A program made the position numbers and the translations under genes. 64,000 nt of DNA, from contig NZ_JAKUHT010000006.1 of assembly GCF_022436705.1 (NCBI RefSeq), positions 89,113 through 153,112 on the forward strand, in the 5' to 3' direction. The DNA comes from Nocardioides sp. CFH 31398 (GTDB lineage: Bacteria; Actinomycetota; Actinomycetes; Propionibacteriales; Nocardioidaceae). The first letter of the stretch is position 1; every line of letters starts with the position of its first letter. Positions 9,038 through 17,780 of the stretch are shown in pieces. The notes beneath the pieces are model-generated. The model did no database searches. It was not told where the DNA came from and saw nothing but the letters and a program-made list of their open reading frames with translations.

Positions 9038-9691
9038 ATGTCCCACGTCCTCGTGGTCGACGGCCACCCCGGCCGCGACTCCCTCTGCGCCTCCCTCGCC
9101 GCCTCCTACGCCGCCGGCGCCCGGGAGACCGGTGCCGACGTCACCGTGCTGGCGCTCCGCGACCTCTCCTTCGACCCCGACCTGCACACCGGCCGACGGG
9201 TCGCCCAGGCGCTCGAGCCAGACCTTGTCCGCGCCCAGCGCGCCCTCGTCGACGCCGACCACGTCGTGGTCGTGACCCCCGTCTGGTGGGGCTCCGTGCC
9301 GGCCCTGCTCAAGGGCTTCCTCGACCGCACCCTCGAGAGCGGGTGGGCCTACCGCTACCGCGACAACGGGCTGCCGCAGGGCCTGCTGGCCGGTCGCACG
9401 GCCCGCGTGGTGGTCACGACGGACTCGCCCGGGTGGTGGCTGCGGGTCCTGATGGGGGACACGACCGTCCGCCAGCTCGTCCGCAGCACGCTGCGGTTCT
9501 GCGGCCTGCGGAAGGTCCGGACCACCCGCATCGGCGCCGTCCACGGCAGCGACGAGACCCGTCGCGCGGCGTGGCTCGAGGAGGTCGCCGGGCTCGGCCG
9601 GCGCGACGCCGCCCGACCCGCCCGCGCCGACAAGGCGGTGCCGCCCCGGCGTCCCGCGGAGGGTCGGGCGGAGACCTCCCCGGCGGCCTGA
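9038..9691 (+). CDS. NAD(P)H-dependent oxidoreductase, flavodoxin-like fold (NQO1/KefF type)
   Basis: 217 aa from ATG 9038, with AAGG upstream. The N-terminus LVVDGHPGRDSLCASLA is the FMN-binding loop of the Flavodoxin_2 family. TPVWWGSVPALLKGFLDRTLESGWAY around residues 75-100 is the typical substrate- and flavin-contact segment of quinone reductases of this group. It probably reduces quinones or other electrophiles using NAD(P)H. It is divergent from a TetR gene and its promoter carries a matching operator, so induction by a toxic small molecule is likely. The last 35 or so residues are basic, proline/alanine-rich and look disordered. Confidence 0.85.
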   Translation: MSHVLVVDGHPGRDSLCASLAASYAAGARETGADVTVLALRDLSFDPDLHTGRRVAQALEPDLVRAQRALVDADHVVVVTPVWWGSVPALLKGFLDRTLESGWAYRYRDNGLPQGLLAGRTARVVVTTDSPGWWLRVLMGDTTVRQLVRSTLRFCGLRKVRTTRIGAVHGSDETRRAAWLEEVAGLGRRDAARPARADKAVPPRRPAEGRAETSPAA

Positions 9692-9737
9692 GGGGGAGCA
9701 CCCGGTGTCGGCGGGCGGACGTAGGCTGGGAAGCCTC

Positions 9738-12200
9738 ATGACCCCTCCCGGCACCGACCTCGACACCATCCCGGGCCTCGAGTACGACGACCCGCGCCCC
9801 GACAGCGGCCCGGGGTCGAAGCGGCGCTCCGGGCCGACCCGGGACGAGCTGCTGGAGGGCCTCAACGGACCCCAGCGCGAGGCCGTCCAGCACGCGGGCA
9901 CGCCGCTGCTGGTCGTGGCGGGGGCGGGGTCGGGCAAGACCCGGGTGCTGACGCGGCGGATCGCCTGGCTGATCTCCGAGCGGGGCGCCCACCCGGGGTC
10001 CATCCTGGCCATCACCTTCACCAACAAGGCCGCGGCCGAGATGAAGGAGCGGGTCAGCGAGCTCGTCGGCAACCGCGCCCGCATCATGTGGGTCTCGACC
10101 TTCCACTCCGCGTGCGTGCGGATCCTCCGCAAGGAGATCCACGTGCTCGGCTTCAAGTCGAACTTCTCGATCTACGACGCCGCCGACTCCCGCCGCCTCA
10201 TGCAGCTGGTCTGCACCGACCTCGAGCTCGACCCGAAGCGCTACCCGCCCCGCGCCGTCCTGAACTGGGTCTCCGACGCCAAGAACGAGCTCAAGGACGC
10301 CGACGACGCCGCGAAGGGGGCCGAGAACGCGCTCGAGGAGAACTACGCCAAGGCGTACGCCGTCTACCAGCGGCGCCTGCGCGAGGCCCACGCGCTGGAC
10401 TTCGACGACCTGATCATGACGACGGTGCGCCTGCTCGCGGCGTACCCGGAGGTCCGCGAGGTCTACCGCCGCCGCTTCCGGCACGTGCTGGTCGACGAGT
10501 ACCAGGACACCAACCACGCGCAGTACGCCCTCATCGGCCAGCTGTGCGCGCCGAACCCCGAGGGCGACGACGGCGTCGACGCCCGCGTGCCGCCCAGCGA
10601 GCTCATGGTCGTCGGCGACGCCGACCAGTCGATCTACGCCTTCCGCGGTGCCGACATCCGCAACATCAACGACTTCGAGTCCGACTTCCCGGACGCCGAG
10701 ACCATCCTGCTCGAGCAGAACTACCGCTCGACCCAGACCATCCTCGAGGCCGCGAACGGCGTCATCGGCCACAACCGGGAGCGCCGGGAGAAGCGGCTGT
10801 GGTCCGACTCGGGCCAGGGGGAGCGGATCGTCGGGTACGTCGCGGACGACGAGCGCGACGAGGCCCGGTTCGTCTCCGAGGAGATCGACGCGCTGACCGA
10901 CTCGGGCGACGTCCGGGCCGCGGACGTCGCGGTGTTCTACCGGACCAACGCGCAGTCCCGGGTGCTGGAGGAGGTCTTCATCCGCACCGGGCAGCCCTAC
11001 AAGGTCGTCGGCGGCGTGCGGTTCTACGAGCGCCGGGAGGTCCGTGACGCGCTGGCGTACCTGCGGATGCTGGTCAACGCCGCCGACGAGATCTCGCTGC
11101 GGCGGGTCCTCAACGTGCCCAAGCGCGGCATCGGCGACCGGGCCGAGGCGTGCGTGCAGGCCTTCGCCGAGCGGGAGCGGATCACTTTCTGGGAGGCGCT
11201 GCAGCGCGCCGACGAGGCCCCCGGCGTCGCCACCCGCTCGCTGAAGGCGATCCAGGGCTTCGTGCGGATGGTCGAGGAGCTCCAGGCCATGGTCGAGGCG
11301 GGGGAGCGGGCGGACGTCGTCCTCGAGTCCGTGCTCGCCCGGTCGGGCTACCTCGAGGAGCTGGAGGAGTCCGAGGACCCCCAGGACCACACCCGCGTCG
11401 AGAACCTCGCTGAGCTCGTCGCGGTGGCCCGGGAGTTCGCCGAGGACCCGGTCGCCGGGCCGTCCGCCGACCCCGCCGACGTCGAGGCCGGCGAGGTGGC
11501 GCCGACGCTCGCCGACTTCCTCGAGCGGGTCGCACTGGTCGCGGACACCGACCAGATCCCCGACGCACCCGACGCCGAGGACGGCGAGGACCCGGGCGTC
11601 GTCACCCTGATGACGCTGCACACCGCGAAGGGCCTCGAGTTCCCCGTCGTGTTCCTCACCGGGATGGAGGACGGGATCTTCCCCCACATGCGGGCCCTGG
11701 GCGGCGACCGCAAGGAGCTGGAGGAGGAGCGCCGGCTCGCGTACGTCGGCGTCACCCGCGCCCGCCGGCGGCTCTACGTGTCGCGGGCCGTCGTCCGGTC
11801 GGCCTGGGGCGCCCCCGCCCACAACCCGGCGTCACGGTTCCTCGACGAGCTGCCCGTCGACCTCGTCGACTGGCGCCGCACCGAGGCCGCGCAGACCCAG
11901 TGGACCCGCCGCGACGAGGCGTCCTGGTCACCCGCGGCCCGGGGCCTCGGCGCGCCGACCGCCGCCGGCCGCCGCAACTTCTCCAGCGCGGCCGCCCGCG
12001 CGGACGCCGCGTCGAAGTCGCGCCCGGCCCGCGCCGTCCCCGCGCTCGACCCCGGCGACCGCGTCCTCCACGACTCCTTCGGCATGGGCACGGTCGTCAC
12101 CGTCGAGGGCTCCGGCGACAAGTCCGTCGCGAGCATCGACTTCGGCTCCGAGGGCGTCAAGCGCCTGCTGCTGCGCTACGCGCCGGTGGAGAAGCTCTGA
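9738..12200 (+). CDS. pcrA: ATP-dependent DNA helicase PcrA/UvrD1
   Basis: 820 aa. A 3'-5' superfamily 1 helicase of repair and replication restart. All motifs are present in order: Walker A AGAGSGKT near residue 60, TFTNKAAAEMKERV, Walker B VDEYQDTNHAQ, QSIYAFRGADI, QNYRST, and the C-terminal LMTLHTAKGLEFPVVFLTGMEDG and RLAYVGVTRARRRLY. The last 60 residues (DPGDRVLHDSFGMGTVVTVEG) form the PcrA Tudor-like domain that binds RNA polymerase. I chose ATG 9738 because TAGGCT lies 10 nt before it; an in-frame GTG at 9705 would add 11 residues. The same gene precedes the M23 peptidase and sucCD genes in M. tuberculosis. Confidence 0.95.
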   Translation: MTPPGTDLDTIPGLEYDDPRPDSGPGSKRRSGPTRDELLEGLNGPQREAVQHAGTPLLVVAGAGSGKTRVLTRRIAWLISERGAHPGSILAITFTNKAAAEMKERVSELVGNRARIMWVSTFHSACVRILRKEIHVLGFKSNFSIYDAADSRRLMQLVCTDLELDPKRYPPRAVLNWVSDAKNELKDADDAAKGAENALEENYAKAYAVYQRRLREAHALDFDDLIMTTVRLLAAYPEVREVYRRRFRHVLVDEYQDTNHAQYALIGQLCAPNPEGDDGVDARVPPSELMVVGDADQSIYAFRGADIRNINDFESDFPDAETILLEQNYRSTQTILEAANGVIGHNRERREKRLWSDSGQGERIVGYVADDERDEARFVSEEIDALTDSGDVRAADVAVFYRTNAQSRVLEEVFIRTGQPYKVVGGVRFYERREVRDALAYLRMLVNAADEISLRRVLNVPKRGIGDRAEACVQAFAERERITFWEALQRADEAPGVATRSLKAIQGFVRMVEELQAMVEAGERADVVLESVLARSGYLEELEESEDPQDHTRVENLAELVAVAREFAEDPVAGPSADPADVEAGEVAPTLADFLERVALVADTDQIPDAPDAEDGEDPGVVTLMTLHTAKGLEFPVVFLTGMEDGIFPHMRALGGDRKELEEERRLAYVGVTRARRRLYVSRAVVRSAWGAPAHNPASRFLDELPVDLVDWRRTEAAQTQWTRRDEASWSPAARGLGAPTAAGRRNFSSAAARADAASKSRPARAVPALDPGDRVLHDSFGMGTVVTVEGSGDKSVASIDFGSEGVKRLLLRYAPVEKL

Positions 12201-12238
12201 CCGCAGCGCCGCTCACCGACCGTTCCGGAGCGCTGCGG
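12201..12238 (+). terminator. Hairpin directly after pcrA
   Basis: A 9-bp perfect stem, CCGCAGCGC at 12201-12209 with GCGCTGCGG at 12230-12238, begins at the first base after the pcrA stop. The 20-nt loop is long for an intrinsic terminator. Confidence 0.5.
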
Positions 12239-12247
12239 CGGCCTGCG

Positions 12248-12462
12248 GCTCACCACGCTAGGCAGGGGAGCCGTCGGGTAGCGGGGCGAGCCCACCGCGC
12301 CAGGCTGCTGCTCACCCACCCAGCGTGGTGAACCGCGGAGCGGCGCGGCTGCCACCCGATGCTCACCACGCTAGCCAGGCGAGCCGTCGGGTAGCGGGGC
12401 GAGCTCGCCGCGCCAGGCTGCTGCTCACCTACCCAGCGTGGTGAACCGCGGAGCGGCGCGGC
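12248..12462. repeat. Tandem pair of a 102-bp palindrome-flanked element
   Basis: Copy 1 is 12248-12349 and copy 2 is 12361-12462, differing at 5 of 102 positions and separated by 11 bp. Each copy has perfect 10-bp inverted arms (TCACCACGCT / AGCGTGGTGA) at 12250-12259 with 12322-12331, and 12363-12372 with 12435-12444. The right arm of copy 1 can also pair with the left arm of copy 2, giving alternative cruciforms. It fills the convergent gap between pcrA and the M23 peptidase gene. No open reading frame in it resembles a protein. It looks like a REP/MITE-like element; no transposase is nearby. Confidence 0.85.
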
Positions 12463-12480
12463 GGACGCGGGACGGAAGGC

Positions 12481-13350
12481 TCAGACCGTGACGCCGTGGA
12501 CGGCGAGCGCCTCGGCCGGGTCGACCGGGTCGCCGGCGCCGGGGCGCACCTCGAGGTGCAGGTGGGGGCCGGTCGAGTTGCCGGTGGAGCCCACGGTGCC
12601 GATCTGGTCGCCCGCGGCGACGGTGTCGCCGGTGTTCACCGTGATCGACGTCTGGTGGCAGAACCACAGCTCGGTGCCGTCGTCCAGCGTGATGACGGTC
12701 TTGTTGCCGTAGGCGCCGTCGTACCCGGTCTCGGTCACGGTGCCGTTGGCGACGGCGACGATCGGCGTACCGGTGGGCGCCGCGAAGTCGAGGCCGGTGT
12801 GGTAGCCGGAGGAGTAGTACGAGCGGGCCAGCCCGAAGGTGTTGGTCAGGCGGTAGCCGGTGACGGGCAGGACCCAGCGGTTGAGGGCGAGCTCGTCGGC
12901 CTGCTCCTCGGCCTGCTGCGCGAACTGCTGCAGGGCGGCGTTGCGCTGCTCGGCCTGCTGCTCGGCCTGCTCGACCTCCTTGTCCGCGGCGGCGTCCTCG
13001 AGGGCGTCGCGGGCGGAGTCGCGGGAGACGGCGGCCTGGCGCGAGCGCAGCAGGTCGGAGCTGGCGGTGCCGCTCTTGCCGCTGGCGGCGTTGGCCGGGG
13101 CGTACTGGGCCAGGTCGTTGGCGACGACGTCCGCGCTGTCGACGGCCCCGGCGGTCACGGCGCCGGCGCCGGAGACGGCGAGGGCGGTGACGCCGACCAG
13201 CAGCGGCGCGGACGGGAGGGCGGAGACGACACCAGTGCGACGTGCGGCAGGACGCTCGGCCCTGCGCTTGCCCCCGGCCTGGCGGGCCGGCGGAGTCGCC
13301 GAGGAGTCAGCGCGGCGGGGGCCGCGGCGGTCTGCTCGGTGATTGCCCAT
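12481..13350 (-). CDS. Exported M23 metallopeptidase (LytM/peptidoglycan endopeptidase)
   Basis: 289 aa from ATG 13350. An arginine-rich cytoplasmic start is followed by one hydrophobic segment at about residues 45-67 ([16 protein letters not shown]). Next comes a Q/E/A-rich coiled coil at about 120-155 ([14 protein letters not shown]), then the LytM domain. Zinc-site motifs are HTGLD and HLHLEV, with a further histidine in FCHQT; all ligands appear present, so it should be active. It likely cleaves peptide cross-links in the cell wall or activates another hydrolase. The gene occupies the position of Rv0950c between pcrA and sucC. A TACAGT box on this strand at 13427-13422 is a possible promoter. 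Confidence 0.9.
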   Translation of the reverse strand: MGNHRADRRGPRRADSSATPPARQAGGKRRAERPAARRTGVVSALPSAPLLVGVTALAVSGAGAVTAGAVDSADVVANDLAQYAPANAASGKSGTASSDLLRSRQAAVSRDSARDALEDAAADKEVEQAEQQAEQRNAALQQFAQQAEEQADELALNRWVLPVTGYRLTNTFGLARSYYSSGYHTGLDFAAPTGTPIVAVANGTVTETGYDGAYGNKTVITLDDGTELWFCHQTSITVNTGDTVAAGDQIGTVGSTGNSTGPHLHLEVRPGAGDPVDPAEALAVHGVTV

Positions 13351-13653
13351 GGGCAGGTGAATCCCTAGAAGCTCGGGTGCGGGGGCGGCGTGCGCGCGGG
13401 GGAACGGCACGGCGACGACCGACTGTAACGGAGGTGCCACGCGGACCGAAATCCGCACCGACGCACACGTGGACGAACGGGGGAGCCCCCGGTGCGGTCA
13501 CGGGACCGGGGCCCGGAGTGACGGAGCACACGTGTCGCGGCCCGTCCCCCGGCATGGCCCGGCGCGCCGCGGCGGGACTAGGGTGCCGGACGGACCAGAG
13601 CGCCCGCACGGAGCGTACGGAGCGCCGCGAGCAGACCCGGACAGGATGCAGAC
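13351..13653. promoter_or_regulatory. Divergent intergenic region between the M23 peptidase gene and sucC
   Basis: 303 bp with no credible gene. Towards sucC, TAGGGT at 13579-13584 is a possible -10. Towards the peptidase, TACAGT (minus, 13427-13422) is a possible -10. Small palindromes lie at 13441-13456 (GCGGA/TCCGC arms) and 13478-13491 (CGGGGG/CCCCCG arms). I could not fit a known riboswitch. Confidence 0.4.
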
Positions 13654-14817
13654 GTGGACCTGATGGAGTACCAGGCGAAGGAGCTCTTCGCCAAGCACGG
13701 AGTGACGACGACGCTCGGCACGGTCGTGACGACCGCCGAGGAGGCGCGCGCCGCGGCCGAGGAGATCGGTGGCGTCACCGTCATCAAGGCCCAGGTCAAG
13801 GCCGGAGGTCGCGGGAAGGCCGGTGGCGTCAAGATCGCCAAGACGGCGGACGAGGCCCAGCAGCACGCCGAGGCCATCCTCGCGCTCACCATCAAGGACC
13901 TGCCGGTCAACCGCGTCCTCGTGACGCCCGCGACCCCGCCGGTGGAGGAGTACTACTTCTCCTTCCTGCTCGACCGCTCCAACCGCTCGTACCTCTGCAT
14001 CGCCAGCGTCGAGGGCGGCGTGGAGATCGAGGAGGTCGCCAGGACCAACCCCGACGCGGTCAAGCAGATCCCGGTGGACGCCGGGCAGGGCGTGGACGAC
14101 GCCAAGGCCGCCGAGATCGTCGACGAGGCCGGCTTCCCGGCCGAGCTGCGCGACCAGGCGATCACCATGGTCAAGGCGCTGTGGACGGTCTTCACCGAGG
14201 AGGACGCGACCCTCGTCGAGGTCAACCCGCTGGCCCGTCTCGAGGGCGACAAGCTCGAGGCGCTGGACGGCAAGGTCTCCCTCGACGAGAACGCGGAGTT
14301 CCGTCACACCGACCACGCCGGCTTCGAGATCCGCGAGGAGACCGACGCCCTCGAGGCGAAGGCCAAGGACAAGGGCCTCAACTACGTCAAGCTCGACGGC
14401 CAGGTCGGCATCATCGGCAACGGTGCGGGCCTCGTGATGAGCACCCTCGACGTCGTCGCCTACGCCGGCGAGAAGCACGGTGGCGTCAAGCCCGCCAACT
14501 TCCTCGACATCGGCGGTGGCGCGAACGCCCAGGTGATGGCCGACGGCCTCGACGTGATCCTCAACGACGAGCAGGTCCGGAGCGTCTTCGTGAACGTCTT
14601 CGGCGGCATCACCGCCTGCGACGAGGTCGCCAACGGCATCAAGGGCGCGCTGGAGATCCTCGGCGACGACGCGACGAAGCCGCTCGTCGTCCGCCTCGAC
14701 GGCAACAACGTCGACAAGGGCCGGGCGATCCTCGACGAGCTGAACCACCCGCTCGTGACGCAGGTGGACACCATGGACGGCGCGGCCGACAAGGCCGCCG
14801 AGCTGGCGAACGCCTGA
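13654..14817 (+). CDS. sucC: Succinyl-CoA synthetase, beta subunit (ADP-forming)
   Basis: 387 aa. GTG 13654 is preceded by AGGA at 7 nt spacing. Forms the nucleotide- and succinate-binding subunit of the TCA enzyme that converts succinyl-CoA to succinate with ATP formation. The ATP-grasp domain opens with [17 protein letters not shown] and the glycine-rich nucleotide loop [12 protein letters not shown] near residue 50. [17 protein letters not shown] near residue 190 is the metal-binding part. The CoA-ligase half contains GGGANAQ and [15 protein letters not shown]. sucD follows after 11 bases, so the two subunits are made together. Confidence 0.97.
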   Translation: MDLMEYQAKELFAKHGVTTTLGTVVTTAEEARAAAEEIGGVTVIKAQVKAGGRGKAGGVKIAKTADEAQQHAEAILALTIKDLPVNRVLVTPATPPVEEYYFSFLLDRSNRSYLCIASVEGGVEIEEVARTNPDAVKQIPVDAGQGVDDAKAAEIVDEAGFPAELRDQAITMVKALWTVFTEEDATLVEVNPLARLEGDKLEALDGKVSLDENAEFRHTDHAGFEIREETDALEAKAKDKGLNYVKLDGQVGIIGNGAGLVMSTLDVVAYAGEKHGGVKPANFLDIGGGANAQVMADGLDVILNDEQVRSVFVNVFGGITACDEVANGIKGALEILGDDATKPLVVRLDGNNVDKGRAILDELNHPLVTQVDTMDGAADKAAELANA

Positions 14818-14828
14818 GGAGCGCGACG

Positions 14829-15710
14829 ATGTCGATCTACCTGAACCAGAACTCCAAGATCATCGTCCAGGGCATGACCGGTGGCATGGGCTCCAAGCAC
14901 ACCACCCTCATGGTCGAGTCCGGCTCGAACATCGTCGGCGGCGTCAACGCCCGCAAGGCCGGCACCAGCGTCGAGCTCGGCGGCAAGGACCTCCCGGTCT
15001 TCGGCTCCGTCGAGGAGGCGATGAAGGAGACCGGCGCGAACGTCTCCGTCGTCTTCGTGCCCCCGGCCTTCACCAAGGACGCGTGCATCGAGGCCATCGA
15101 CGCCGGCATCGAGCTGCTCGTCGTCATCACCGAGGGCGTGCCGGTGCAGGACAGCGCCGAGGTGTTCGCCTACCTCGAGGGCAAGTCCACCCGGATGATC
15201 GGCCCGAACTGCCCCGGGATCATCACCCCCGAGGAGTCGCTGGCCGGCATCACGCCCCACACCATCGCCGGCAAGGGCCCCATCGGCCTGGTGTCGAAGT
15301 CGGGCACGCTGACCTACCAGATGATGTTCGAGCTGCGGGACTTCGGCTTCACCACCGCCATCGGCATCGGCGGCGACCCGGTCATCGGCACCACGCACAT
15401 CGACGCCCTCGCGGCGTTCGAGGCCGACCCCGAGACCGAGGCCATCGTGATGATCGGCGAGATCGGCGGCGACGCCGAGGAGCGTGCGGCCGACTACATC
15501 AAGGCCAACGTGACCAAGCCGGTCGTCGGCTACGTCGCCGGCTTCACCGCCCCGGAGGGCAAGACGATGGGCCACGCCGGCGCCATCGTCTCCGGCTCGT
15601 CCGGGACCGCGCAGGCCAAGAAGGAGGCCCTCGAGGCCGCCGGGGTCAAGGTCGGCAAGACGCCGTCCGAGACCGCTGCGCTGATGCGGGAGATCCTGCA
15701 GTCGCGCTGA
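14829..15710 (+). CDS. sucD: Succinyl-CoA synthetase, alpha subunit
   Basis: 293 aa from ATG 14829, with GAGGAGCG upstream. Carries the CoA-binding domain ([13 protein letters not shown] near residue 15) and the phosphorylated active-site histidine in [12 protein letters not shown] near residue 245. [13 protein letters not shown] is the usual family motif. It pairs with SucC to form the TCA-cycle synthetase. The operon ends at an exceptionally strong terminator 18 nt downstream. Confidence 0.97.
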   Translation: MSIYLNQNSKIIVQGMTGGMGSKHTTLMVESGSNIVGGVNARKAGTSVELGGKDLPVFGSVEEAMKETGANVSVVFVPPAFTKDACIEAIDAGIELLVVITEGVPVQDSAEVFAYLEGKSTRMIGPNCPGIITPEESLAGITPHTIAGKGPIGLVSKSGTLTYQMMFELRDFGFTTAIGIGGDPVIGTTHIDALAAFEADPETEAIVMIGEIGGDAEERAADYIKANVTKPVVGYVAGFTAPEGKTMGHAGAIVSGSSGTAQAKKEALEAAGVKVGKTPSETAALMREILQSR

Positions 15711-15728
15711 GGTGAGCCTCACCGCGCA

Positions 15729-15768
15729 CGACGGGGCCCGGACGCCGCACGGCGTCCGGGCCCCGTCG
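15729..15768. terminator. Terminator after sucCD
   Basis: An 18-bp perfect stem (15729-15746 with 15751-15768) with a GCAC loop. One of the strongest hairpins in the window. It lies between sucD and the convergent sigma-like gene and can serve both. There is no U tract, as is common in actinobacteria. Confidence 0.85.
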
Positions 15769-15820
15769 CGTCCCGCCCCGGCGCTCGTCGCGCCCCGACC
15801 GGTGCGTGGGGAGCGGGGGC

Positions 15821-17677
15821 TCAGAGGCCGGGGGTGGCGCCGAGGCGGACCTGGGCGCGGGTGACCAGGTCGGTGAAGGCCGTCTGGTCGACGGGGGTGC
15901 CGGCCGGCACGTAGCCGACCTGGCCGACGGCACGGCCGTTGCGGACGACGCCCATGAGGAACTCCACGCTGCGGTTCTCCGACAGCTCCGTGGTCACCCG
16001 CCAGGCGAGGCGCTGACCGGTGTCGTCGGTCTCGTCGAGGATCACCTCGACCTCGGAGCCGAGCTGGTCGTCCTCGCAGGCGTCCATCCGGCCGCGGACG
16101 CCGTCGACGAAGCCCTGGGCCCCGACGTCGCGGGGGAACAACCCGACGGTCTCGGTGAGGCCGAACTCGTCGGGCAGGGAGCTGCCGGGGACGACGAAGG
16201 TGCGGGTGAGGTCGTCGGTGATCGGCTCCGCCGAGAAGTCGGTCTCGTCGCAGCTCGTCGCGGCCGTGTTGACGTCCGCCGGGGCCGGGTCGGTGCCGAC
16301 CCAGGGCTGGTCGACGTCCTCGACCGGGGGCAGGTCGAGCGTGCCGAGCATCCCGCCGGCGGGCCCGCCCAGGGGGAGCGGTGCGGTGATCTCGGTGGCG
16401 GGCGGGCCGGCGCACCGACCGGCGCCGTCGAGCCCGCACAGCCCGTTGACGGCGGTCGCCAGCAGCGTGGTCAGCGGCGCGCGCACCGGGCGGTCGGCGC
16501 TCTGCACCGAGCGCGCGAGGGTCGTCACGGTGCGGCCGCTGCGGGCCACGCCCACGGTGTGGGTGGTCACCGGGTCGTCGTAGGAGCGCAGCACGAAGAG
16601 CGTCGCCTGCTCGCCGACGTCGGTGACCTTCTCGGTCGCCAGCAGCTGCACCCGGTCGGCGGCGCACGCGGCGAACCACCGCGTCGTCGTCCGGTACGCC
16701 GCCCGGGCGTCGTCCTCGGAGGCCGACAGCTCCGTCATCTGGGTGAGGTCGATGCGGGCGGGGCCGTCCTGGCGGCCGCCGTCGGGGAGGTCGGAGCGGA
16801 ACTGCCGCACCAGCGCCTCCTCGCCGTCGGGGTCGGCGTACCGCGCCCCCTGGCAGGGCAGGACGAGCCCGTCGCCGGTGGTGTTGTCGCTGGTCGAGCG
16901 CAGCCGCCACGGCCGGTCGGGCCACAGGCGCGAGGCCTGGTCGCGGTCGAGCAGCCGACGTGCCTCCAGGCCCGCGTCGCGGCCGGCGGCCTGCTGGGCG
17001 CCGACGCCGCCGTTGACCCCGGCGAGGCGCTCGGTCTCGAGCGAGGGCCGCAGGCCGTCGGAGTCGGTGACGAGGACGCCGCTGGCCACCAGGGCGCCCG
17101 TGACCAGGACGGCGCCCGCGACGACGTGCAGCCGGCGCCGGGTGGTGCCGGCGCGCCGCACGATGGTCACGCGGGGCCAGCGCACGGACTCCGCGGCGCT
17201 CGAGAGCGGCTCGAACAGCGCGCTGACGGACGTCGAGGGCACCCCGCGGTGCAGCGAGAGGTTCGCGGTGGCCGACTGGAGCTCGCGCTCCACCGTCGGC
17301 TGGACCAGCGCCAGCTCCTGCGCGATCTGCGGGAGCGTCAGCGAGGCCTGGTGGGCCAGGATCAGGACCTTGCGCTGGGTGAGGCTGAGCTTGCCCAGCG
17401 CCTCCAGGGTCGCCCGGACCTCCTCGTCGAGGCCCCGCTCGCGGTGGAAGGGCCGGGTCGTGCTGCGGCGCAGCGCCGACGCCCAGGCCTGCGGGCGGAC
17501 GACGCTCTCGGGGTCCTCGTGGCGCGACACCTTGCGCCAGCGGTGCCACGCGGAGACGTAGGCGTCCCGGACGGCACGACGTGACGCCGGGAGGTCACCG
17601 GTCAGGGCCCACGTCTGGACGAGCAGGCGGTGCCGGCCCTCGGCGTAGAACGCGTCGAAGTCGGGCGGGGAAGTCAT
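15821..17677 (-). CDS. Membrane-anchored sigma-factor-like protein with large extracytoplasmic domain
   Basis: 618 aa from ATG 17677. Residues 8-75 resemble an ECF sigma region 2 (FDAFYAEGRHRLLVQTWALTGD, then AVRDAYVSAWHRW). Residues 85-145 resemble region 4, with a helix-turn-helix around TLPQIAQELALVQPTVE. A single transmembrane helix follows at about 184-204 (LHVVAGAVLVTGALVASGV). About 410 residues lie outside, rich in Asp/Thr, with repeated motifs of the type LP..EFGL.ETVGLF and pairs of cysteines. The arrangement suggests a one-polypeptide signal receiver, or a degenerate sigma factor used as a sensor. I do not recognise the extracellular part. It converges on sucD and is divergent from the DUF6350 gene. 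Confidence 0.75.
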   Translation of the reverse strand: MTSPPDFDAFYAEGRHRLLVQTWALTGDLPASRRAVRDAYVSAWHRWRKVSRHEDPESVVRPQAWASALRRSTTRPFHRERGLDEEVRATLEALGKLSLTQRKVLILAHQASLTLPQIAQELALVQPTVERELQSATANLSLHRGVPSTSVSALFEPLSSAAESVRWPRVTIVRRAGTTRRRLHVVAGAVLVTGALVASGVLVTDSDGLRPSLETERLAGVNGGVGAQQAAGRDAGLEARRLLDRDQASRLWPDRPWRLRSTSDNTTGDGLVLPCQGARYADPDGEEALVRQFRSDLPDGGRQDGPARIDLTQMTELSASEDDARAAYRTTTRWFAACAADRVQLLATEKVTDVGEQATLFVLRSYDDPVTTHTVGVARSGRTVTTLARSVQSADRPVRAPLTTLLATAVNGLCGLDGAGRCAGPPATEITAPLPLGGPAGGMLGTLDLPPVEDVDQPWVGTDPAPADVNTAATSCDETDFSAEPITDDLTRTFVVPGSSLPDEFGLTETVGLFPRDVGAQGFVDGVRGRMDACEDDQLGSEVEVILDETDDTGQRLAWRVTTELSENRSVEFLMGVVRNGRAVGQVGYVPAGTPVDQTAFTDLVTRAQVRLGATPGL

Positions 17678-17780
17678 GGCAGCCGTCCACGGTACCGATG
17701 GGGCCCACCGCGGCGCGAACCCGAGCGTCTGCGGCGTGGGTCCCCGCGGCGGGGGCCGGTGCGGGACAGGATGGTCGGCC

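Noticed and set aside
8395..9039. TetR as a BetI-type regulator of the choline genes
   Set aside because: It converges on betT and is divergent from the oxidoreductase gene, and its predicted operators are in that divergent gap, not upstream of the choline genes.
13351..13653. c-di-AMP (ydaO) riboswitch before the M23 peptidase
   Set aside because: This element often precedes actinobacterial cell-wall hydrolase genes, but I could not place its conserved helices in this 303-bp gap; only a GGGATTCACC-like stretch near the start codon recalls it.
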